A stretch of DNA of 64,000 bases from Sporolactobacillus pectinivorans (GCF_002802965.1 NZ_NXGA01000001.1:660744-724743), one strand, 5' to 3'; counted from the stretch's first letter, positions 20,001-27,733 are shown. The notes: generated by a model not told the origin, from the letters alone. Numbers and translations are program-made.

Positions 20001-20163
20001 AGTAAAAGGCGAAGCACAGACAAACTCGGTTAAGAAGACAAGGAATAGCGGACTTCCTACCACTGGAGATACTAATGACATCTTTGCTATGATGACTGGA
20101 ACCGTGCTTCTTCTCGGCGGTGGAGCCGTGGCATTCTTCACAAGAAGACGGAGAAAGAATTGA
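14083..20163 (+). CDS. giant LPXTG cell-wall-anchored adhesin with Cna_B/SpaA repeats
   Basis: A 2026-residue secreted surface protein. Residues 1-48 form a signal peptide (basic start, hydrophobic LLIIGLSLFVIFSQL, cleavage near SALA/DSS). A Ser/Pro/Thr-rich linker lies around 205-250. Residues about 265-1130 hold several collagen-binding/SdrG-like beta-sandwich units, seen in recurring phrases such as INWTVNIN, ITWTINYN, ITWNVGVN and VDWTVNIN followed by SAYQIQY-like strands. Residues about 1135-1920 hold eight SpaA/Cna_B domains with a lysine strand (VTLTKVDA) and glutamate strand (YQFVETKAP), the residues that form isopeptide bonds in this fold; a shorter ninth copy follows. LPTTG (1991-1995), a hydrophobic helix and RRRRKN end the protein, so a sortase links it to peptidoglycan. 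GTG start with AAGGAGG. Host-, plant- or cell-binding is inferred; the ligand is unknown. Confidence 0.93.
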   Translation: MRSKRLPLGLKNTKHNKRVKQLLIIGLSLFVIFSQLSMSPLSSALADSSSTAPNTDNQFLDSVKLTTGDPSNSTDVSTDNPLKKGEPVNLEYAWTQKNGQTLSADKDVTVQIPTNFNFDKDATGNVTLSDNKTVIGTYTVKASSSTTNANQLTVHFNDQAAGLTNAGGKIVIPATFNTDPNSGPNPVSIVFDLGNSKTQIISVPVDQSAPGTNSSVTPSVSSSSASSSGPTPSAGTASPSVSSGVSSGISVKTKSFVKSLAVAAPQEITQNILTGVTLTDANGNPYDASNKATTSSPANISFTYTIPNGLKVNDGDFYTFKLPNDFAIYNTINGNLDDGSGNQIGTFTVTTDGMVTMTFINNASNGNYFDNHSNVDGSLEVHTQFNSQTITGTTQQQITFPINSPVTLTIPFKPSKTMDSIDKQGTPDKSINPGNINWTVNINEAENTLTNAKVTDPTLTGLSLNTSSIQVYPLTVNVDGSTTLGTTPVPASDYTVQDSDGNLEIDFNNPISSAYQIQYSTAITDAGKNISSFDNKATLTSDGVSSVTADATVTNKRGDHLTKTATGYNASTQTITWTINYNGDDKSIPDGTVLHDLFDNTQDLVNNSVKVYQATVNNDGSFSQGTAVSSGYSVTPTFQTGKNGFDLTFNGNGNSGAYQIVYQTIANGLVTANGTVNNSVTENSGTPVNVSQGIAQQGIQKYSTGSNFANKTDTWHITVNGNHYQLNNAKIIDTFDNAGLSLQNATFKIHDDTTNNDLTEGTDYTLNTDSNGFTVVFQGAYTSTSDAFTIDYTTDFNFANLTPGKTNFSNTSVLSWTDAGGKSQSSTSTATFTPDSNTQSNGFKNGSYDATTKQITWNVGVNYNLATITDPVISDPITGDQQYVDGSFELHYMTLTGGANGVTVGAEVPTSDYTVDYPSSSNSNTLTVHFLSPITTPYYITYKTSLGGQIVNASYTNTATVKDGSSTVTTLNASVNPAHGGSFASKNGTQDGNYVDWTVNINSSQSTVSNAELDDTPTNNQIIDPNSFHLYPQTVDTSGNLTTDTGNELQQGKDYTLTINTDNNTGAQTFTIKFVNPIDSAYQLTYSTLINANNGDTLGNTANFSGNNIQTVTQQTSQNVTVHISSGSGTGSGVNGSLTIFKDDAVSHAALPGATFTLYDSTGTTPLRTLTTGTNGEVAFNNFKYGTYILKEIQAPVGYTISNALVNGTPVTIDATSSAAGALTTIDDNQNKVILTKQDVNGNGLTGATFSLLKDGQPYPIGHAIQSVAGQVEIDGLVPGSYELTETVAPTGYLINSTPINFTVTENANNQIPDVNLGTLTDYQGSATLTKDDNANHPLAGAVYELQMQSGDGSWNTIETNLVTGSDGTVSASGLAPGTYQFVETQAPAGYTVNGSPVGFTIASTSSGDPGTQQLSQSDSQDSVVLTKVDANDSNAKLSGAEFQLEDSSGNVVAKDAYGNSLKSVWTTDSSGQFTINGLAPGSYQFVETAAPSGYQLDSTPVPFTVSNKDTKAVSITASDKPSAVTLTKTDASDSNAELSGAEFQLEDSNGQAVTADATGKTLPATWTTDSSGQFTVNGLAPGSYQFIETKAPNGYQLDQTPIPFKITNTDVQAVPITATDKLNSVTLTKVDANDSNAKLPGAEFELQDSKGNVVTTDVTGKALPTIWTTDSNGQFTVNGLSAGNYQFVETKAPNGYQLDQTPTPFTVTNTDVQAVPITATNKLNAVTLTKVDVNDKNAVLQGAEFKLYDNNNNVVQKDVNGKALPSIWTTNSKGQFTVNGLVPGNYHFIETKAPLNYNLDTTPIPFQVTNADIKAILVTATDKLTPGDVQLTKVDSNDKNAVLKGAVFKLEDSSGKTLETGLTTNDSGQFIVRGLAPGKYFFVETKAPNGYQLDATPIPFTIAKGQAKAVEITATDKPLVITKQLTGKPGATYNVVDQNGHVLVRGVMADSEGHVHFKGLASGKYHLVLVRGVKGEAQTNSVKKTRNSGLPTTGDTNDIFAMMTGTVLLLGGGAVAFFTRRRRKN
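18346..19836 (+). repeat. tandem 303-nt coding repeats (Cna_B domains)
   Basis: Five consecutive Cna_B units begin at 18346, 18649, 18952, 19255 and 19564. The first four starts are exactly 303 bases apart; the next is 309. They share phrases such as WTTDSSGQF and APNGYQLDQTP. This order fits expansion by in-frame duplication followed by drift. Confidence 0.85.
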
Positions 20164-20258
20164 TTTAAAAAAGCAGATGCTATTGATATTCTGACCAAGG
20201 TGGCGGGAGCCGCAGATATAATGAATCAACGAACACTTGAATGAAAATATAACATTCT

Positions 20259-20296
20259 GCATCTGATCATGGTAAGATTTGATCAGATGCTTTTTT
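20259..20296 (+). terminator. strong intrinsic terminator between adhesin and sortase
   Basis: GCATCTGATCA (20259-20269) pairs perfectly with TGATCAGATGC (20280-20290), followed by six T. The sortase start lies only 16 bases beyond, so sortase expression needs read-through or conditional termination unless an unseen promoter exists. Confidence 0.9.
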
Positions 20297-20312
20297 GTAG
20301 GGCGTGATCGCT

Positions 20313-20954
20313 ATGTGGAAGAAAAGTATAATGATCGTTCTGATTCTGTCAGGACTCATTCTGATTGTCTCCCCTTTCTTAAAAGAATATATTATTGGTT
20401 TTCTTAGTTACCGTTATAACTCGGAGAAGATCACGGTGAATCAGATAGACCAGAACAATCGGCGTAAGGCATCTTTTGATTTCAGTACGATTCAACCGCC
20501 TTCCTTTTATGAAACGCTGACAGCGGGTACGAGTGTTGATCCGAAAGCGATTGTTGGCCGGATCAGAGTGGACAGCGTCGGCATCCGGCTTCCTATATTA
20601 AAGGGCACAACCAGTGCCAATTTGCTGGTTGGTGCGACGACGATGAGGGCTGACCAGCAGATGGGGCAGGGTAACTATCCGCTTGCCGGACACCATATGC
20701 GGGAGCAGAACCTCCTCTTCGGACCACTTATGAAGGTAAAAATCGGAGCGGATGTTGAGATTACCAATTTAAAGTATGATTATATCTATCAGGTAGTTTC
20801 GAGAAAAATCGTACCGGAAACCGATGGCAGCGTGATTGCGCAAACGAGCGACAAACAAATTACACTTGTCACCTGCGACAAACCGACGCGTACGCCCAAC
20901 CGTTTGATTGTGACTGGAAAACTGGTACGCGTCGTGAATCATCAAGGAAAATAG
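20313..20954 (+). CDS. class A-like sortase
   Basis: Sortase cuts LPXTG between Thr and Gly and joins the protein to peptidoglycan on the outer face of the membrane. This 213-residue protein has one N-terminal membrane anchor (about 5-25) and the class A catalytic triad in order: H127 in LAGHHM, C188 in TLVTCD and R197 in PNRLIV. I prefer the ATG at 20313, eight bases after AGGGCG, over the GTG at 20304. It directly follows the LPTTG adhesin and is its obvious partner. It could be the housekeeping enzyme, but adjacency suggests a dedicated one. Confidence 0.92.
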   Translation: MWKKSIMIVLILSGLILIVSPFLKEYIIGFLSYRYNSEKITVNQIDQNNRRKASFDFSTIQPPSFYETLTAGTSVDPKAIVGRIRVDSVGIRLPILKGTTSANLLVGATTMRADQQMGQGNYPLAGHHMREQNLLFGPLMKVKIGADVEITNLKYDYIYQVVSRKIVPETDGSVIAQTSDKQITLVTCDKPTRTPNRLIVTGKLVRVVNHQGK

Positions 20955-21081
20955 CAGTGTTTTTAATAGATTGAGGATATATCTCTTTTGTTTGTCGAAT
21001 ATCAATCGTTACGTGCCGGATATCAACCGCCCACAAAAACCCGGGCTGGCCAAAAGTATTTTTCAGGATAGGATGATTCAA

Positions 21082-22965
21082 GTGAGTATTCTTGATACGG
21101 AAGATTTAGTTAAAACATATGGTGACCAGATTTTGTTCGATCATATCTCTTTTTCGGTTTCGGAAGGAGAGCGGATCGGTCTGATCGGTGTGAATGGCAC
21201 CGGAAAATCAACGCTGCTGAATGTCATTGCCGGGAGAGATTCTGTAGAAAGCGGCACACTGCGCCACGCCAATGCGTTCCGCTTTGCGTATCTGCCACAG
21301 ACACCGGTGTTTGATCCTGGTGTTACTGCGCTGGACTATATCTACGGCGGTGCGTCACCGATCATGGCTGCGCTTCGGAGTTACGAACGGGCGCTTGAGG
21401 ATCTGGAAAACGATCCGTCCAATCAGGCATTTCAGGAAAAGTTGTTGGACAGGCAGCAGAAAATGGATCAGGCGGGTGCATGGGAAGCAGAGGCTGCCGC
21501 AAAAAATATTTTAACGCGCCTTGGGATTCATGATTTTCATACACCTGTCCAGGAATTCTCAGGTGGCCAGAAAAAAAGAGTTGCGCTGGCGCGTGCTCTG
21601 ATTCAGCCTGAGGATCTGCTAATTCTGGACGAGCCGACTAACCATCTGGACAACGACACCATAGACTGGCTTGAAGAAGCGCTGGGCCAGTACCCGGGTG
21701 CACTCCTGATGGTGACACATGACCGGTATTTTCTAAATCGGGTCACGAAAAAGATTTTTGAACTCGATCATGGGCATCTCTACATTTATGATGGAAATTA
21801 CGAACTCTACCTGGAAAAAAAGGCGGAGCGCGAAGAACAGGCATCCGCGGATGAGGCAAAACATCAGAATCAGCTGCGCCGCGAATTAGCCTGGCTGCGC
21901 CGCGGAGCCAAAGCGCGCTCAACGAAACAGAAAGCCAGAGTCGAACGCGTTCATGAGATGCAGGAACAGAAAGGGCCGGAAGCAAAGCAGTCGGTTGACA
22001 TCGCGATCGGGTCAAAGCGTCTTGGCAAAAAGGTCATCGAAGCGAAAAATATTTCCAAGTCATTTGACGGCAGAAAACTGTTCGGGGGTCTCGATCTGCT
22101 TGTCACGCCCGGAGCAAGGCTCGGCATCATCGGTGGCAATGGCAGCGGCAAAACAACGCTGCTGAATCTGCTGGCCGGGCGGCTCAAACCGGACGCCGGT
22201 ACGGTCGATATTGGGGAAACAGTAAAAATCGGCTACTATACACAGGAACATGCGGAAATGAATGAAGAGCTGACTGTCATTGATTATATCAAAGAAACCG
22301 CACAGGTGATGAGGACGGATGATGGGCAGCAGGTGACGGCGGAGCAGATGCTGGAACGCTTTTTGTTTTCGCGTCCGCGCCAGCACACCTTAATCCGAAA
22401 ATTATCGGGCGGCGAACGCAAACGGCTCTACTTGCTCCATATTTTGATGCAGGAACCCAATGTTCTGTTCCTTGACGAACCGACGAATGATCTTGATACC
22501 GAAACACTGACCATTCTCGAAGATTATCTGCTCCAGTTTCCGGGAACGATTCTTGCCGTCTCCCACGACCGTTATTTTCTCGACCGGGTCGCGGGAAGCT
22601 TAATTGCTTTTGAGGGGAACGGTATCATTCGCCGTTTTGAGGGAGATTACAGCGAATATGTTGCCTTGAAAAAGACTGTCGAGACAACAATTAAAAAAGG
22701 GCTGTCCGCACCTGCTCAGCCTGCACCAAAGAAGAAAAAGCTGACTTACAAAGAGCAACAGGAATGGAACGGTATCGAGGATCGTATTGCGGCACTTGAA
22801 GAACACGTTGATGAGTTGAAAAAGGCGATTGCCGGAGCGGGCAGTGATGCAGGGAAAGCGCAGGAACTGTACACACAGCAGCAGACCGCGGAAGCCGAAC
22901 TGGATCGGGCGATGGACCGCTGGACTGAATTGTCGCTCAAGCTAGAGGAGATTGAGAAGGGTTAA
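21082..22965 (+). CDS. yfmR: ABC-F translation factor, YfmR type
   Basis: A cytoplasmic protein of about 627 residues with two ATP-binding cassettes and no membrane domain, as in ribosome-acting ABC-F proteins. First cassette: GVNGTGKST, FSGGQKKRVALARAL, LLILDEPTNHLD. Second: GGNGSGKTT, LSGGERKRLYLLHIL, VLFLDEPTNDLD. A basic P-site-tRNA-interaction linker (RRELAWLRRGAKARSTKQKAR) sits between them, and a C-terminal coiled coil from about residue 545. The coiled-coil tail and MSILxTEDLVKTYG start match YfmR/Uup-type proteins that help ribosomes stalled on difficult sequences. I choose the GTG at 21082 by similarity to that start; the ATG at 21073 is possible. It is not a typical resistance ABC-F. 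Confidence 0.88.
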   Translation: MSILDTEDLVKTYGDQILFDHISFSVSEGERIGLIGVNGTGKSTLLNVIAGRDSVESGTLRHANAFRFAYLPQTPVFDPGVTALDYIYGGASPIMAALRSYERALEDLENDPSNQAFQEKLLDRQQKMDQAGAWEAEAAAKNILTRLGIHDFHTPVQEFSGGQKKRVALARALIQPEDLLILDEPTNHLDNDTIDWLEEALGQYPGALLMVTHDRYFLNRVTKKIFELDHGHLYIYDGNYELYLEKKAEREEQASADEAKHQNQLRRELAWLRRGAKARSTKQKARVERVHEMQEQKGPEAKQSVDIAIGSKRLGKKVIEAKNISKSFDGRKLFGGLDLLVTPGARLGIIGGNGSGKTTLLNLLAGRLKPDAGTVDIGETVKIGYYTQEHAEMNEELTVIDYIKETAQVMRTDDGQQVTAEQMLERFLFSRPRQHTLIRKLSGGERKRLYLLHILMQEPNVLFLDEPTNDLDTETLTILEDYLLQFPGTILAVSHDRYFLDRVAGSLIAFEGNGIIRRFEGDYSEYVALKKTVETTIKKGLSAPAQPAPKKKKLTYKEQQEWNGIEDRIAALEEHVDELKKAIAGAGSDAGKAQELYTQQQTAEAELDRAMDRWTELSLKLEEIEKG

Positions 22966-23046
22966 GTGGTGAGCAATGGTCTAAATAATAAATCCGGTAA
23001 TGGTTGCTTGGAAATGTAAAGGCTTTTTCAATTCCGGGAGGTCGTT

Positions 23047-25785
23047 ATGTTAACGAACAGAGAGAAAGTTTTGCGCTCGCTATCAGAAAAAAGCCGGACT
23101 CTTGATGGTGCAAATACGCTGGGAGTCACGGCTAATGAAATTGCCAGCGCTATTGGCATACAAAGAAGCACGGTCAGCCTGTATTTAAATGAGCTGGCGA
23201 AGAGCCATGACGCAATAAAAATCAATACAAGGCCTGTTTATTTTATTGATGGACATGTGTACGCTCAGGACAAAGAAAAATATCGGCGGATTAACCAGCA
23301 TCTGGCGCAAAGCTCGAGTGAAAAAAATGCGGGCGATCCTTTCGCCGGCCTGATCGGCATTGATGGGAGCTTAAGAAATGTTGTCGAACAGGTTAAATCA
23401 TCGGTTATTTATCCGCCGAACGGATTACCGAGCCTTCTTGTCGGCGATTCCGGAGTCGGAAAAAGCATGGTTGCCCATTTGGCTTATTTATATGCGAAGA
23501 AAAAGGGCTTCTGCAGCGGCAATTGGGTCGTTCTGAACTGCGCCGAGTACGCGAACAATCCGGAACTGCTTTCCAGCATGCTGTTCGGACACGTAAAAGG
23601 AGCTTTTACCGGAGCGGACAACGAGAAGTCCGGTTTATTGGAGGCAGCGCGTGACGGTTATTTGTTCCTGGATGAGGTTCATCGATTAACCCCTGAAAAC
23701 CAGGAAAAATTATTTCAATTTATGGACAAAGGGATTTATCGGAAAGTGGGAGAGACAGAGCTTAATCACACATCGAACGCACGACTTATTTTTGCGACAA
23801 CGGAAAGAGAGAATGCCGATTTTCTCCAGACTTTTTTAAGAAGAATTCCATTAGTCATCCAGATCCCTAATTTTCAGGAACGGTCAAGGAAAGAAAAGAT
23901 GGCGCTGATTTCCGTGTTATTTCTTAAAGAAGCGAAAATCATTAGAAAAAACCTGAACGTTAATTCTCAGGTCATTCAGCTATTGCTGAATAATGTCAAT
24001 AAGGGAAACATCGGGAAACTCAGTAACATCGTCAAGCTAAGCTGCGCCAAAGTATTATTGAACGGTCAGTCCGGCTTTCAGAATACTATGGAAATCAAAA
24101 TTGAAGACCTACCAGAAGATTTTATTAAACAGAAAGACGCCGTGATTAATTTTCCGGAAAAAGATGTTTCGATTCAGATTGATTATGAAAATGACAAAAT
24201 CAACAGCAAAAACACAAGTGAAAGCGATAAGCTGTATGATTTTGCAGGCAGTATCACCCGGATCGTTATGTCTCTGGAGACCGATGATGATAAAAATGAA
24301 AGGGCTTCAGACCAATTATCCAAACTGTCCAATCAGATTATTGACTACATTTCGTTTGAATTAAACGACAGCAGGCAGACGGTGCTTACCGAATATATTG
24401 AAAGCGCTCTGAAGAGTGTATTATCCAATATGTATCTGAATTTCGGGTTGAACCAATTTAACAGCGGTACCAATTTACTGACCAAGCTGGTCACTTATAT
24501 CAATAACTATGAAGATGTGCGGATGGTCGACAATCTGATTGAGGCCAACATGGTGATCAAGAAGAATTATAACAATCAGTACAAGCTTTGCCTGATGCTG
24601 GTGGAATCGCTGAAGCATCAATTCACAATTAAAAATGAAATGCTGTATTGCTTATTTTTGTTTAACTTCCTGTTTTCGCAGGAAAATCAGCTGATCAGCC
24701 GCGAAATAAATGCAGTCATCATTTCCCATGGTTATTCCACGGCATCAAGTATCGCAACAACGGTTAACCGGTTGCTTGGAAACTACGTTTATGAAGGATT
24801 CGATATGCCGCTGGAAGCAACCGTCAGTGATATTCTGAGAAAGCTTAAGGAATATTTTAAGACGATCGACAACGAAAAAAATCTGGTCATTTTAGTGGAC
24901 ATGGGCTCTTTGACTAAAATACAAGATGAACTTAAATTAATATACGCTGGAAACATAGGCATCATCACCAATGTCACGACACAAATTGCTTTGATCGTCG
25001 GCAATAAAATAATGAACAATGAAGCATTTGAAAAATTAGTCAGAGCAGCTGCGGAAGGTGTGGTGCCTGAGTATGCGTTTATTCACCAGGAGAAAAAGAA
25101 AAGTGTCATTCTCACGACCTGCATTGCCGGTATCGGCGCTACCAAATATCTTCAGGAGCTGGTTAAAAAAAATACAAACGGCGAGATTCCGATCATTGCC
25201 GAAGACTATTATCGGTTGAAGGAGAAGGGGATTAGCGACGATATTTTTAAAAAATATCAGGTCAAAATGATTATTGGAATGGATGACGATCCGGAAATCG
25301 AAGGAATACCTTATTTATCCGTTGAAGGATTAATTAACCGCAGCGTGGGGGACAAAATATTTTTAAAGGCGTTTCCCAGAATCTTTAACGATGAAAATCT
25401 GGAAAAAATGAATAAAAACATGATCCGGGCATTTACGGTTGACAGCATCGCCAGCAATCTGTCGATTCTAAACCCCGAACAGACCGTCGACCAGGTCGAA
25501 CATTGCGTGAAAAAAATGGAGCGGAGTCTGGGCGTTAAACTGGACGTATATTTAAAAGTCAGCCTGTACATGCATCTCTGCTTTATGATGGAACGCATTA
25601 TCCTTAAAGAACCTAATATGGATTATCCTGATCTGGACAACCTGCGACAGTGTTATGGACACTTCATAAAAATCGTCAAAGATGCGTTCAGCGATATACA
25701 ACACTATTACAGTATAGAAATTCCGGATTCAGAAATCGGTTTTATCTACGATATTTTGAAAAACAGAATGTCGATTAATGGCTGA
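23047..25785 (+). CDS. levR: LevR-type sigma-54-dependent PTS-regulated activator
   Basis: A 912-residue regulator. Residues 1-80 carry a helix-turn-helix (NEIASAIGIQRSTVSLYLNE). Residues about 100-330 form the AAA+ module with Walker A GDSGVGKS (about 133), the sigma-54 contact loop GAFTGA (about 185) and Walker B LFLDEVHRL. Then come a PRD-like helical region (about 400-540), an EIIA-Man-like domain with histidine in ISHGYSTASSI, an EIIB-like segment with cysteine in LTTCIAGIGAT, and a second PRD with histidine in LYMHLCFMMERI. The PTS phosphorylates such domains to set activity according to sugar supply. The sigma-54 promoter 86 bases after its stop makes the adjoining PTS operon its target. 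Confidence 0.92.
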   Translation: MLTNREKVLRSLSEKSRTLDGANTLGVTANEIASAIGIQRSTVSLYLNELAKSHDAIKINTRPVYFIDGHVYAQDKEKYRRINQHLAQSSSEKNAGDPFAGLIGIDGSLRNVVEQVKSSVIYPPNGLPSLLVGDSGVGKSMVAHLAYLYAKKKGFCSGNWVVLNCAEYANNPELLSSMLFGHVKGAFTGADNEKSGLLEAARDGYLFLDEVHRLTPENQEKLFQFMDKGIYRKVGETELNHTSNARLIFATTERENADFLQTFLRRIPLVIQIPNFQERSRKEKMALISVLFLKEAKIIRKNLNVNSQVIQLLLNNVNKGNIGKLSNIVKLSCAKVLLNGQSGFQNTMEIKIEDLPEDFIKQKDAVINFPEKDVSIQIDYENDKINSKNTSESDKLYDFAGSITRIVMSLETDDDKNERASDQLSKLSNQIIDYISFELNDSRQTVLTEYIESALKSVLSNMYLNFGLNQFNSGTNLLTKLVTYINNYEDVRMVDNLIEANMVIKKNYNNQYKLCLMLVESLKHQFTIKNEMLYCLFLFNFLFSQENQLISREINAVIISHGYSTASSIATTVNRLLGNYVYEGFDMPLEATVSDILRKLKEYFKTIDNEKNLVILVDMGSLTKIQDELKLIYAGNIGIITNVTTQIALIVGNKIMNNEAFEKLVRAAAEGVVPEYAFIHQEKKKSVILTTCIAGIGATKYLQELVKKNTNGEIPIIAEDYYRLKEKGISDDIFKKYQVKMIIGMDDDPEIEGIPYLSVEGLINRSVGDKIFLKAFPRIFNDENLEKMNKNMIRAFTVDSIASNLSILNPEQTVDQVEHCVKKMERSLGVKLDVYLKVSLYMHLCFMMERIILKEPNMDYPDLDNLRQCYGHFIKIVKDAFSDIQHYYSIEIPDSEIGFIYDILKNRMSING

Positions 25786-25851
25786 AAATGTCGGCAGCTC
25801 CCTGCCTTTCAAAGAAACGGGGTGCTGTTTTATTTTTTCGGAGGAAAGGAA

Positions 25852-25865
25852 AGATAACGTTTACA
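25852..25865 (+). promoter_or_regulatory. cre-like catabolite repression site
   Basis: AGATAACGTTTACA matches the CcpA box TGWAANCGNTNWCA at 12 of 14 positions (mismatches at 1 and 4). It ends five bases before the -24 element, a place from which CcpA could block promoter use. Confidence 0.5.
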
Positions 25866-25870
25866 CTAGT

Positions 25871-25887
25871 TGGCACAAAAATTGCTT
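25871..25887 (+). promoter_or_regulatory. sigma-54 (-24/-12) promoter of the mannose-family PTS operon
   Basis: TGGCACAAAAATTGCTT fits the consensus TGGCACG-N4-TTGCW, with GG and GC twelve bases apart. It lies between the sigma-54 activator gene and the first EIIB gene. The expected transcript start is near 25897, giving a leader of only about 13 bases before the ATG at 25910. Confidence 0.9.
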
Positions 25888-25909
25888 GATAGAAAGGTGG
25901 AGCCAAAAA

Positions 25910-26419
25910 ATGGAGAAAAAATTAGCAGAAAATTTAATTGTACACATTGATAATCGTTTAGTTCATGGACAAATCGCTGTGAATTGGAAACAAGGCTTTC
26001 AATTTGACACGATTGTGATTCCGGATGATGCATTAGCTCATGATCCACTGAACCAAACATTAATGAAGATGACGATTCAGGCTGCTGGTCTCAATGGGCA
26101 TTTTGTAACCGTTGCCAACGCTCCGCAGTTAATTCAGACACTCGCAGCACCAAGGCCATCATTATTGTTAGGGAGGCGAATCAGTCCAGTATTATTTATC
26201 ATTTGCCGAACACCAGAAACCGTTAAACAGTTAGTCAAAGGTGGGGTATCCATTGCAGAAGTTACGATTTGGAACATGTTTAAGCGGGAAGGAAAACGGA
26301 AAATAGTTGGAACAGTCTATATGGATGATGCTGATTTGGCCGATATTTCTGCGATTAAGGCGCACGGAACTAAGGTTGCTATTCAGGAGTCGGCTTTTTC
26401 AAAAAAAAGATATTTATAA
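25910..26419 (+). CDS. mannose-family PTS EIIB component (first copy)
   Basis: This 169-residue cytoplasmic phosphocarrier shows the mannose/fructose/sorbose EIIB start IDNRLVHGQIAVNW with the phospho-histidine at H19. It takes phosphate from EIIA and gives it to the incoming sugar on the EIIC-EIID channel. The ATG at 25910 follows AAAGGTGG. It is the first gene of the sigma-54 operon, and a second EIIB follows. The stretch RPSLLLGRRISPVLF before the conserved FIICRTPETVKQLV is less typical of EIIB, but the frame is intact. Confidence 0.88.
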   Translation: MEKKLAENLIVHIDNRLVHGQIAVNWKQGFQFDTIVIPDDALAHDPLNQTLMKMTIQAAGLNGHFVTVANAPQLIQTLAAPRPSLLLGRRISPVLFIICRTPETVKQLVKGGVSIAEVTIWNMFKREGKRKIVGTVYMDDADLADISAIKAHGTKVAIQESAFSKKRYL

Positions 26420-26437
26420 AGACATGGGGTGATTGAA

Positions 26438-26914
26438 ATGACTGTTGTATTAGCTAGAGTGGATCAGCGTTTAATTCACGGATTGATCGTGAACCAGTGG
26501 GCACAATCTTTACAAATTAAACGGTTTATGGTGATTGATGACGAAGTGAGCCAGAACGAGGATATCAAAGCCAGCATGCGGATGTCAAAGCCTGCGGGTA
26601 CAGGAATGTCAATTATTAACACTGAAAAAGCAATTCAGAATTTTAAAAGTGGAAATTATGACGCGCAACGAGTCATTGTACTTGTCAAAGAACCGAGTAA
26701 GTTACTTGAATTATTAGACGCGGGCATCGCGATACCAAAAGTTAATCTGGGGATTATATTTGCTCAGGATGGCCGGACCCCGCTGACTAAATTTATTGCT
26801 TTAAATGATCAGGAAAAAGAGGCTATCAAAACGATTCAGTCAAAGGGTGTGCCGGTGACCATTCAGTATATTCCAACAGATCCGGAAGAAGACGTCAGTA
26901 AGTATCTAAATTAA
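26438..26914 (+). CDS. mannose-family PTS EIIB component (second copy)
   Basis: A 158-residue EIIB with start LARVDQRLIHGLIVNQW and phospho-histidine H14. The conserved core VIVLVKEPSKLLELLDAG and the end IQYIPTDPEEDVSKYL are normal for the family. It begins 18 bases after the first EIIB, with GGGGTG before the ATG. Two EIIB proteins in one operon occur in levanase-type systems as separate A and B units, but here EIIA is encoded separately, so the copies may differ in substrate coupling or in signalling to LevR. Confidence 0.9.
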   Translation: MTVVLARVDQRLIHGLIVNQWAQSLQIKRFMVIDDEVSQNEDIKASMRMSKPAGTGMSIINTEKAIQNFKSGNYDAQRVIVLVKEPSKLLELLDAGIAIPKVNLGIIFAQDGRTPLTKFIALNDQEKEAIKTIQSKGVPVTIQYIPTDPEEDVSKYLN

Positions 26915-26932
26915 AAAAGGGGCGTAAAGATT

Positions 26933-27733
26933 ATGGGCACGATTCAAAGCATTTTGATTATACTTTTAGTCGCGTGGATGATTATCGATCAGAACGGTTT
27001 AGTCATTGTTTCATATTTTCCTGTTATCGTAGGGTTTATTACCGGACTGATCATGGGCGATGTTACGACTGCGATGATCATCGCAGGGACATTCCAATTG
27101 ATGCAGTTAGGTGTGGCCAACCTGGGCGGTTCATCAATGCCCAATTACGGACTGGCTACAATTATCGGAGCTTATCTGGCCATCCGCACAGGGACTGGGA
27201 TCAAGACCGGAATTGCTGTGGGACTGCCTGTCGGAATGCTCGCCATTCAATTGGATGTCCTCGTGAAGATTATCAATAACTTTATTGCTCATCGCATGGC
27301 AAAATTGAATGCCGAACACAAATGGCGGGCCATGCGGCGGCAGCCATGGTATGGAGTGGCCCTATTTGGACTTGAGGGCGCTATACCGACTGCTCTGTTA
27401 GTTTTCTTCGGGCCGTCGGCTGTTCAGGCCATTTTAACATGGCTGCCAAAATGGTTTACGAATGGTTTAACCATTGCCGGCGGTTTATTACCGGTCGTTG
27501 GTGTTGGTATGCTGCTGCATTACATGCCGACTAAAAAATTTGCAACTTTTCTCATTATTGGATTTGTATTTACCGCTTACCTGAATCTACCTATTCTCGG
27601 TATTGCTCTGATTGGCTTTGCATGTGCCTATTACTACTTCAACGCTGCTATGAAGCGCGCAGAAGAAAAGAAAACCAATGTGACCAATAGCCCACTAATG
27701 GCAAATAGTCAGGGGGACGATTACGATGAGTGA
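26933..27733 (+). CDS. mannose-family PTS EIIC membrane component
   Basis: A 266-residue integral membrane permease subunit (PTS-EIIC, sorbose/mannose type) with eight or so hydrophobic segments. Family landmarks are GFITGLIMGDVTTAMIIAG, FQLMQLGVANLGGSSMPNYG and the glycine-rich late helix LPVVGVGMLLHYMPTKK. With EIID it forms the sugar channel. Its last eight bases (ATGAGTGA) overlap the EIID start, so the two are translationally coupled. Confidence 0.93.
   Translation: MGTIQSILIILLVAWMIIDQNGLVIVSYFPVIVGFITGLIMGDVTTAMIIAGTFQLMQLGVANLGGSSMPNYGLATIIGAYLAIRTGTGIKTGIAVGLPVGMLAIQLDVLVKIINNFIAHRMAKLNAEHKWRAMRRQPWYGVALFGLEGAIPTALLVFFGPSAVQAILTWLPKWFTNGLTIAGGLLPVVGVGMLLHYMPTKKFATFLIIGFVFTAYLNLPILGIALIGFACAYYYFNAAMKRAEEKKTNVTNSPLMANSQGDDYDE

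Noticed and set aside
14083..20163. Repeats considered as a CRISPR array
   Set aside because: The period is 303 bases, the repeats are coding throughout, and there is no spacer/repeat pattern or cas gene.
20197..20213. AAGGTGGCGGGAGCCGC looked like a T-box core
   Set aside because: It does not match the AGGGTGGNACCGCG core, and no specifier stem or aminoacyl-tRNA gene is present.
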